Source: Anaerolineales bacterium (GTDB taxonomy: Bacteria > Chloroflexota > Anaerolineae > Anaerolineales > UBA6663). Taken from it: a stretch of 5,281 nucleotides of DNA. Shown here in pieces: positions 1 through 4,342 of this stretch; position 1 is the first letter of the stretch; each line of letters opens with the position of its first letter. The stretch spans positions 1-5,281 of the forward strand of contig JAGOBN010000335.1 in NCBI GenBank assembly GCA_017999235.1, in the 5' to 3' direction. The notes beneath the pieces are model-generated. The model made no database searches, was not told where the DNA came from, and worked only from the letters and a program-made list of their open reading frames with translations. Both the position numbers and the translations under genes were made by a program.

Positions 1-404
1 CGCTCAGCCACCGGATGCATCTCCGCGGCGGCATAGCGGCTCAAGTCGGTGAAGCCGCGCGAAGCGCCAACGATAAAAATACCCGCCAGGAAGAGCGGAA
101 AGGTATGCGCCGCCACCGCGCCGCCCACCAGCAGGGCGCCCACCACCCCCAGGCCAAAGCCCAGCGTTAACCCGGGCCGGCGCCCCACCCGCTCCATGAG
201 CCGCGCGGCCGGATAGGCGGCCAGGGCCGTGCCCGCCAGCTGCACCGCGCCCGGCACGCCGGCCAGCGCCGGCTCACCGGACAAAGCCGCGCCGGCCAGC
301 GCGCCCACCGTTGTCCCGGCGATGAAACCGGCCGAGCCCATGCTCTGGCCGAGAAAGAGCAGCCAGGTTAACCGCCGAATTGTGGACGCTAAAGAGGTTG
401 CCAA
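1..404 (-). CDS. MFS transporter, N-terminal part (3' end cut by window edge)
   Basis: This is the first 134 codons of a major facilitator superfamily membrane transporter; the rest lies beyond the left edge. I translated it from the reverse complement. An in-frame TGA at 426-428 limits the start, and the best start is TTG at 402-404, preceded by GGAG (411-414) with a 6 nt spacer. Hydrophobic segments fall at about residues 13-36, 46-66, 79-98 and 102-118. The second and third are joined by the basic loop RLMERVGRRPG (residues 68-78), which matches MFS motif A between TM2 and TM3. A later stretch, SRYAAAEMHP (122-131), resembles the segment after TM4 in a subgroup of bacterial MFS permeases. 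The substrate cannot be read from this fragment. The gene lies 73 bp downstream of the response regulator, behind a structured leader, and could be cotranscribed with it. The superfamily is fairly certain; the start is probable. Confidence 0.85.
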   Translation of the reverse strand, partial: MATSLASTIRRLTWLLFLGQSMGSAGFIAGTTVGALAGAALSGEPALAGVPGAVQLAGTALAAYPAARLMERVGRRPGLTLGFGLGVVGALLVGGAVAAHTFPLFLAGIFIVGASRGFTDLSRYAAAEMHPVAE

Positions 405-412
405 AAATTTCT

Positions 413-454
413 CCGGGTCGCCCGGTCACGCCCCGGCGGCCGCGGGAGCGCGAC
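413..454 (-). promoter_or_regulatory. Tandem stem-loops ahead of the MFS gene, overlapping its ribosome binding site
   Basis: In the minus-strand transcript, positions 454 to 425 fold into a stem whose outer ten pairs all form (two are G-U), then one C-C mismatch, then three more pairs. Directly after it, 425 to 413 gives CCGGG-CGA-CCCGG, a 5 bp hairpin whose 3' arm contains the GG of the GGAG ribosome site at 414-411. The two stems share base 425. A short T-run (404-408) follows about 4 nt after the second stem but overlaps the TTG start, so an intrinsic terminator or attenuator is possible but not typical. The pairing is seen directly; a regulatory role is inference. In DNA this GC-rich, chance hairpins are common. 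Confidence 0.35.
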
Positions 455-477
455 GTCAGAAACGCATGGGGGAGTTT

Positions 478-1119
478 CTATTCGGGGGCGCCCGTGCCTT
501 CCAGCTTTTCCATGCGCTCGCAGATGAGGCGCAGCGCCCGCCATTCGCGCCGGGCGCAGAAGATCTCGGCCAGCCGGGCGAGCACGCTCGGATCGGCGCC
601 CGGCCGCTGGGCGTAGGCCGCGTAAATGCGCGCCGCTTCGTCGTCCATCCGGCCGGTCTTGAGATAGGAGTTCACCAGCTGCATGAGGTACCGATCCCGT
701 TCGGCCTCGGCCGCTTCGGCCGCCGCCGCCTGCTGTTGGGCTTCGTGCGCCTGCGCGGCCACGCGCCGCACCGCGGCCACAAATTCATCCGGTGAGAAGG
801 GTTTGATCAGGTATTCCCGCACGCCGGCCGTGATCGCCTGGCGCAGCTGGTCCCGCTCGGCCTCGGATGACATGATCATGCACAGGGTGCGCGCGCTGAC
901 CTTGGGCATCAGCCGCACCGCCGTCAGGCCGTCCATGCGCGGCATGTTGATGTCGAGGATGGCCACATCCGGCTGCAAGGAGCGCGCCATCTCCAGCGCC
1001 TCGACCCCGTCCCGCGCCACCGCCACCACTTCAAAGCCGCGCTCAAAGGCCAGCATCTGGCGCACGCTCTTGCGCAGTTCAGCCGAGTCGTCCGCAATGA
1101 GCACGCGCAAGCTGGGCAT
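478..1119 (-). CDS. Response regulator: receiver domain plus coiled-coil/TPR-like C-terminus
   Basis: This 213-residue protein has an N-terminal receiver (REC) domain at about residues 4-120. The acidic pair is D10/D11, the phosphoacceptor is D56 in LDINMPRMDG, the switch Ser is S84, the aromatic residue is Y103 and the conserved Lys is K106 in KPF. All signalling residues are present, so it should be phosphorylated by a histidine kinase; none is encoded in the window. The style of the REC domain (INMPRMDG, AGVREYLIKPFSPDE) recalls receivers of TadZ/CpaE-type proteins, but no ParA-like ATPase follows. Instead there is an Ala/Gln/Glu-rich helical stretch (about 121-143), probably a short coiled coil, then amphipathic helices (144-206) with a TPR-like pattern (YLKTGRMDDEAARIY, REWRALRLI). 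No DNA-binding domain is seen, so output is probably by protein contact. The reading frame stays open upstream to 1296, but REC homology begins at the ATG at 1117-1119, which supports that start even though the SD is weak. The gene starts 14 bp after the zinc-ribbon gene. Confidence 0.9.
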   Translation of the reverse strand: MPSLRVLIADDSAELRKSVRQMLAFERGFEVVAVARDGVEALEMARSLQPDVAILDINMPRMDGLTAVRLMPKVSARTLCMIMSSEAERDQLRQAITAGVREYLIKPFSPDEFVAAVRRVAAQAHEAQQQAAAAEAAEAERDRYLMQLVNSYLKTGRMDDEAARIYAAYAQRPGADPSVLARLAEIFCARREWRALRLICERMEKLEGTGAPE

Positions 1120-1133
1120 GGTGGTGAAACCCG

Positions 1134-1433
1134 CTAGACGTGATACCGTCCGGTGGCGCGCCAGCCGGCCGGGGACCGGCCGCGGCCGACGGCGGCCGGC
1201 CGCTGGCCCCGGCGCAGCGCGGCCTGCGGCCCCAGGACCATCTTTAACTGTTCCAGCGCCTCGGCGTCGTACTGGCGTGCGCCGCACACATCGCACAGCC
1301 AGACGGGGAATTGGGGCACGGTGATGAACTCGCCGGCCACCCAGGCCGCCAGGGCCGCCAGCCGCGGCTGCAGATGCCCGGTCTGGCAGAGCTCACACGG
1401 GATCTCATAATCGAAATCGGCTGCGGGGTCCAT
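1134..1433 (-). CDS. YgiT-like zinc-ribbon protein
   Basis: This is a small protein of 99 residues. It carries two CxxC pairs, CELC (C13/C16) and CDVC (C47/C50), the second followed by Gly in CDVCG. They flank a hydrophobic stretch ending in VPQFPVWLCDVCGARQYD. Four cysteines in this spacing should bind one zinc ion. The pattern matches the YgiT-type zinc-finger family, whose best-known member is the N-terminal half of MqsA antitoxins. Here there is no helix-turn-helix and no MqsR-like toxin next door, so a toxin-antitoxin role is not supported. The helix after the ribbon (DAEALEQLKMVLG) is also typical of the family. The last 28 or so residues are Arg/Gly/Pro-rich and poorly conserved in style, encoded by very GC-rich palindromic DNA. 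The ATG at 1431-1433 overlaps the deoC TGA (TGATG), so translation is probably coupled. A TTG directly before it could add one residue. The molecular function is unknown; nucleic-acid or protein binding is only a guess. Confidence 0.82.
   Translation of the reverse strand: MDPAADFDYEIPCELCQTGHLQPRLAALAAWVAGEFITVPQFPVWLCDVCGARQYDAEALEQLKMVLGPQAALRRGQRPAAVGRGRSPAGWRATGRYHV
1160..1207. repeat. GC-only inverted repeat in the 3' end of the zinc-ribbon gene
   Basis: The left arm GCCAGCCGGCCG (1160-1171) matches the right arm at 1193-1207 (CGGCCGGCCGCTGGC) as an inverted repeat, apart from a short insertion in the right arm. The DNA between them is almost pure G+C and contains further GGCC/CCGG units. 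It lies inside the coding region of the Arg-rich tail, 14 bp plus the tail's last codons before the response regulator. A strong mRNA stem here is possible. It may also be only a by-product of extreme base composition. Confidence 0.4.
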
Positions 1434-2146
1434 CAATAGACGCCCTCGGCCACGGGCGCGGCCTCCAGCAGGGCCACGCCGGCGCTGGTCCCCAGCCGGG
1501 TGGCGCCGGCCGCCACCATGGCCTGCGCGTCGGCCAGGCTGCGGATGCCGCCGGCCGCCTTGACGCCCATGCGCGGGCCGACCGTGGCCCGCAGGAGGGC
1601 CACATCCGCCACCGTGGCCCCGCCGGTGGATAAGCCGGTCGAGGTTTTGACAAAATCCGCGCGCGCTTTCTGCGCGATCTGGCAGGCCCGGCGCTTCTCA
1701 GCGTCGGTCAGCAGGCAGGCTTCAATGATCACCTTCACCCGCGCTCCGCCGGCGCGCGCCGCGCGCACCACCGCGCCGATATCGCGCGCCACCAGCCGGT
1801 CATCCCCGGCCTTGAGCGCGCCGATATTGAGCACCATATCCACTTCGCCGGCGCCCAGCGCCACCACGCGCTCGGCCTCGTGCGCCTTTAGGTCGGGCAG
1901 GCTGGCGCCCAGCGGGAAGCCCACCACACTGCAGACCGTCACCCCAGACCGGCGCAGGAGCCGGGCGGCCAGCCGCACGTAGGCCGGGTTGACACACACC
2001 GCCGCAAAGCCATAGGCGCGGGCCTCGGCGCACAGACGTTCGATCTGGGCGGGGGTGGCTTCGGGTTTGAGCAGAGTGTGGTCGATGAGCGCCGCCAGGC
2101 GGGCGCGGTCGAGGACGGGCAGCGGGGAGGAGGTGTCAGTGACCAT
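1433..2146 (-). CDS. deoC: Deoxyribose-phosphate aldolase
   Basis: DeoC cleaves 2-deoxy-D-ribose 5-phosphate to acetaldehyde and glyceraldehyde 3-phosphate, the last step of deoxynucleoside catabolism in the cytoplasm. The 237-residue product is a class I aldolase TIM barrel of normal length for the shorter bacterial form. The N-terminal IDHTLLKP motif (21-28) and the CVNP strand (51-54) are present. Catalytic residues are visible: D103 in EVDMVLN, the Schiff-base K167 in DFVKTSTG, and K196 in GVKAAGGIR, which belongs to the proton relay. The GTSAG phosphate-binding segment follows near residue 219. The frame stays open upstream to 2248, but that part overlaps the end of lepB and has no family similarity, so the ATG at 2144-2146 is chosen. 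No SD precedes it; a promoter-like element ends only 6 nt upstream, which suggests a leaderless message. The stop overlaps the start of the zinc-ribbon gene. No other deo gene or nucleoside phosphorylase is in the window. Confidence 0.96.
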   Translation of the reverse strand: MVTDTSSPLPVLDRARLAALIDHTLLKPEATPAQIERLCAEARAYGFAAVCVNPAYVRLAARLLRRSGVTVCSVVGFPLGASLPDLKAHEAERVVALGAGEVDMVLNIGALKAGDDRLVARDIGAVVRAARAGGARVKVIIEACLLTDAEKRRACQIAQKARADFVKTSTGLSTGGATVADVALLRATVGPRMGVKAAGGIRSLADAQAMVAAGATRLGTSAGVALLEAAPVAEGVY

Positions 2147-2152
2147 GGCGCG

Positions 2153-2160
2153 AGTGTATA
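2153..2160 (-). promoter_or_regulatory. Candidate -10 element for a leaderless deoC transcript
   Basis: On the minus strand TATACACT (2160 to 2153) contains TACACT, which fits the TANNNT -10 pattern. It ends 6 nt before the A of the deoC ATG, so transcription would start at or next to the start codon. The surrounding AATTTTATACA is the only AT-rich patch in the lepB-deoC gap. A -35 box is not convincing: TTGCGC lies 18 nt upstream of TACACT and shares only TTG with the consensus. No ribosome site lies between the element and the ATG, which agrees with leaderless translation. Confidence 0.45.
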
Positions 2161-2207
2161 AAATTGTCAGCGTTCGCGCAAGCGGCGGCATGGGCCGCGG
2201 CGCGGCG

Positions 2208-2858
2208 TTACGGCGCGCTGGCTTGCGCGTAGTTGTAATGCGGCACAATCTCCAGCGCGTCGAGCGGCCAATAGACCACCAGGGCCCGCCCGATCAGGAA
2301 CTCCCGCTGGAGAACGCCCCAGCTGTGCGAGTCGGAGGAGTTGTTGCGATTGTCGCCCAGCACAAAGTACTCGTCCGCCGCCGCCGTCCAGGTGCCGTTG
2401 TAGCGGGGCGCGGCCGCGATATACGGCTCCTGCAGCCGTTCGCCGTTCACGGTCACTTGGCCGCTCAGGATCGTGACCGTTTCGCCCGGCAGCCCGATGA
2501 TGCGTTTGATAAAGTCGCGGTCGGTGCCGAACGGGTAATGGAAGACCACGATGTCGCCGCGCTGCGGCTGGCCGAACATGTAAGAGAGCTTGTCGATCAG
2601 CACGTACTCATCCGGATGCATGGTGGGCTGCATGCTGTCGCCCTCCACCCGGAAGCGGCCGGTGGCGAAGTTCACCAGGGCGTAAATCACCACGGTCAGA
2701 ATAACCGTCTCGACGACTTCGCGCAGGATGATCTTCCAACGGGCGGGGACGGCCGGCGGCGGGACGGCCGGCTCATCCAGCGGCCGGCTGGGCGGGACTT
2801 CCGGCGCGGGCGGTTCCGGCGGCCGGGCGGCGTCAATGGGGGCGGGCGGCAACGACAC
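2208..2858 (-). CDS. lepB: Signal peptidase I
   Basis: Signal peptidase I (family S26) removes signal peptides from exported proteins at the outer face of the cytoplasmic membrane, using a Ser-Lys dyad. The product has 216 residues. A Pro/Ala-rich, presumably cytoplasmic N-terminus (about 1-38) is followed by one membrane segment (about 43-64). The catalytic Ser is S75 in GDSMQPTM, the general-base Lys is K118 in [12 protein letters not shown], and the conserved [14 protein letters not shown] block lies at 168-181. Substrate-binding and fold motifs such as RGDIVVF are intact, so the enzyme should be active. Start choice: AAGGAG (2865-2870) lies 6 nt before GTG (2856-2858), an ideal spacing, whereas the TTG at 2862-2864 directly abuts the SD. 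GTG is therefore preferred. The 40-residue proline-rich leader is longer than the few residues preceding the anchor in many homologues. The gene lies between der and deoC in the same direction and probably has its own promoter or is read through from der. Confidence 0.94.
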   Translation of the reverse strand: MSLPPAPIDAARPPEPPAPEVPPSRPLDEPAVPPPAVPARWKIILREVVETVILTVVIYALVNFATGRFRVEGDSMQPTMHPDEYVLIDKLSYMFGQPQRGDIVVFHYPFGTDRDFIKRIIGLPGETVTILSGQVTVNGERLQEPYIAAAPRYNGTWTAAADEYFVLGDNRNNSSDSHSWGVLQREFLIGRALVVYWPLDALEIVPHYNYAQASAP

Positions 2859-2864
2859 GAGCAA

Positions 2865-2870
2865 CTCCTT
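2865..2870 (-). promoter_or_regulatory. lepB ribosome binding site that decides the start codon
   Basis: AAGGAG on the minus strand is the clearest Shine-Dalgarno in the window. It leaves no spacer to the TTG at 2864 but exactly 6 nt to the GTG at 2858, and 12 nt to the next in-frame TTG at 2852. This favours the GTG start for signal peptidase I. Confidence 0.75.
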
Positions 2871-2878
2871 GAAAGCGC

Positions 2879-2890
2879 GGTAATTTTACC
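2879..2890 (-). promoter_or_regulatory. Candidate -10 box inside a small inverted repeat upstream of lepB
   Basis: The minus strand reads GGTAAAATTACC, with arms GGTAA and TTACC around AA. It contains TAAAAT (2888 to 2883), which matches five of six bases of the TATAAT consensus. A start site about 7 nt downstream would give a short leader containing the AAGGAG site. The hexamer 17 nt upstream (AGCCCA) is not a -35 match. The inverted repeat could be an operator or chance. It is one of few AT-rich patches in an otherwise very GC-rich gap. Confidence 0.3.
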
Positions 2891-2899
2891 CCCGGCACA

Positions 2900-2933
2900 T
2901 GAGCCTGGGCTGAGTACGGGCCGGCCGGCTCAG
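2900..2933 (-). other. Competing inverted repeats at the end of der
   Basis: TGAGCC, which includes the der stop codon (2932 to 2927), can pair with GGCTCA (2905 to 2900) across 21 nt. CTGAG (2910-2914 on the plus strand) can instead pair with CTCAG (2929-2933), and the loop contains the self-complementary GGCCGGCC. The stems exclude each other. No T-run follows in the direction of transcription, so this is not a standard intrinsic terminator. It may still slow polymerase or protect the 3' end of der mRNA, which is inference. Confidence 0.3.
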
Positions 2934-4306
2934 TCGTTTTTCTTCCGGAAGCTCAGGCGCAGGGGCGTGCCCGCAAACGGATAGACCTCGCGCAGGCAGT
3001 TTTCCAGATAGCGCTGATACGTGAAGTGCGCCAGCTTGGGCTCGTTGCAGTGGAACAGAAAGGTCGGCGGCGCCGTGCGGACCTGCGAGGCGTAATTGAT
3101 CTTGAGCTGCCGGCCGTTGTGGGTGGGCGGGGCGTGGCGCATGACGGCTTCGCGCACCAACTGGTTCAGGCGCGCGGTGGGGATGCGCGTCTGACGCTGG
3201 GCGCTGACCTCGAGCGCCAGCGGCAGCAGCTGCTGGCAGCGCTGGCCGCTCTTGGCGGACACGAACGCGAACGGCACGTAATCCAGGAAGTGCAGATTGG
3301 TGCGGATGCGCGCCGTCATCTCGTCCAGGGTGTGCGTGTCCTTCTCCACCACATCCCACTTATTCACCACGACCACCGCGCTCTTGAACTCGTCCAGGAT
3401 AAAGCCGGCCACGTGCGCGTCCTGGGCCGAGAACGGATCGGTGGCGTCCAGCACCAGCAGGGCCACATCGCAGCGTGCAATCGCCCGGAAAGTGCGCAGC
3501 ACGCTCCACTTCTCCACCCCCACGTCGATGGCGCCGCGCCGGCGGATGCCGGCGGTGTCGATCAGCACCAGGCTCTGGCCGTCAAACGTCATCGGCGTAT
3601 CGGTGGCGTCGCGCGTGGTCCCCGGCACCGGGCTGACAATGGCGCGCTCCTGGCCCAGCAGCCGGTTGAGCAGGGAGCTCTTGCCCACGTTCGGCCGGCC
3701 GACGATGGCGATCTTGACCGTGTCGGCGGGCTCGGGCTCCGGCGCCGGCGGCAGGGCGGCGACGATGGCGTCCAGGACCTCGGCCACGCCCATGCCATGC
3801 AGGGCGGAGATGGGCAGCGGATCGCCCATGCCCAGCTCGTAGAACGCATAGACCTCGTTCTCGCGCTTCGGGCCTTCCATCTTGTTCACCACCAGCAACA
3901 CGGGCGGCTCCAACTGGCCGGTCGCCGGGCTGCGGCGCTGGCGCCGGCGCAGGATGCTGACCACCTCGTGGTCGGCCTCGGTTACCCCAAGCTGGACTTC
4001 GGCCATGAACACCACCACGTCGGCTTCGGCAATGGCCATTTCCGCCTGGGCGCGCATCTGCGGCACAAACTGCGCCGAATCCACGGCCAGGGCCTCCCCC
4101 GTTCCGCCGCGCGGCAGCGGCTCGATACCGCCGGTATCCACCAGGTCAAACGTCCGGCCGTTCCACTCGGCCTCGGCCACAATGCGGTCCCGGGTGGTGC
4201 CGGGGGTGTCATCCACCACCGCCAGCCGTTCGCCAGCCACGCGGTTGAAGAGCGTCGATTTGCCGACATTCGGCCGGCCCACAATTGCCACAAGCGGTTT
4301 GTTCAT
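2930..4306 (-). CDS. der: Ribosome biogenesis GTPase Der (EngA)
   Basis: Der is an essential GTPase that helps mature the 50S ribosomal subunit. The 458-residue product shows the family's unique layout: G domain 1 (about 4-185), an acidic/Pro linker (PPAPEPEPAD, 186-195), G domain 2 (about 197-365) and a C-terminal KH-like domain (about 366-455). G domain 1 has P-loop GRPNVGKS (10-17), TPGTTRD switch I (34-40) and DTGG (57-60). G domain 2 has GRPNVGKS (203-210), VPGTTRD (227-233), DTAG (250-253), NKWD (315-318) and SAK (350-352). G domain 1 is odd: its G4 motif reads NKME (141-144) where NKxD is expected, and it has extra residues after DTGG (about 63-75) and before G4 (about 120-134). The N-terminus MNKPLVAIVGRPNVGKS fits the family exactly, so the ATG at 4304-4306 is secure although the SD (AGGTG) is close and weak. 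It lies 36 bp after the YbbR gene, probably in one operon. Confidence 0.98.
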   Translation of the reverse strand: MNKPLVAIVGRPNVGKSTLFNRVAGERLAVVDDTPGTTRDRIVAEAEWNGRTFDLVDTGGIEPLPRGGTGEALAVDSAQFVPQMRAQAEMAIAEADVVVFMAEVQLGVTEADHEVVSILRRRQRRSPATGQLEPPVLLVVNKMEGPKRENEVYAFYELGMGDPLPISALHGMGVAEVLDAIVAALPPAPEPEPADTVKIAIVGRPNVGKSSLLNRLLGQERAIVSPVPGTTRDATDTPMTFDGQSLVLIDTAGIRRRGAIDVGVEKWSVLRTFRAIARCDVALLVLDATDPFSAQDAHVAGFILDEFKSAVVVVNKWDVVEKDTHTLDEMTARIRTNLHFLDYVPFAFVSAKSGQRCQQLLPLALEVSAQRQTRIPTARLNQLVREAVMRHAPPTHNGRQLKINYASQVRTAPPTFLFHCNEPKLAHFTYQRYLENCLREVYPFAGTPLRLSFRKKND

Positions 4307-4342
4307 AGCACCTGTCGATCACATACGAATAACGGCCGGCGG

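Noticed and set aside
457..468. Mini-frame ATG CGT TTC TGA just after the response regulator, as a possible leader peptide ahead of the MFS gene
   Set aside because: It has three codons, no SD, and no run of regulatory codons. It cannot be told from chance.
1120..1296. N-terminal extension of the response regulator frame
   Set aside because: It overlaps the zinc-ribbon gene in another frame, is Arg/Pro/Gly-rich, and precedes the normal start of the receiver domain at residue 1 (MPSLRVLIADD).
229..1324. Overlapping plus-strand frames opposite the MFS and response regulator genes
   Set aside because: They are Ala/Arg/Ser-rich antisense readings of genes that have clear domain evidence on the minus strand.
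1134..1433. MqsA-type antitoxin of a toxin-antitoxin pair
   Set aside because: Only the zinc-ribbon half is present. There is no helix-turn-helix and no MqsR-like toxin on either side.
2147..2248. N-terminal extension of the deoC frame
   Set aside because: It overlaps the end of lepB and crosses the promoter-like region, and it has no similarity to the aldolase family, which begins after the ATG at 2146.
2055..2984. A 309-codon open frame on the plus strand across lepB and the start of deoC
   Set aside because: It lies antisense to two confidently identified genes. Its translation is rich in Arg, His, Gly and Val with no recognisable domain, as expected for an antisense frame in very GC-rich DNA.
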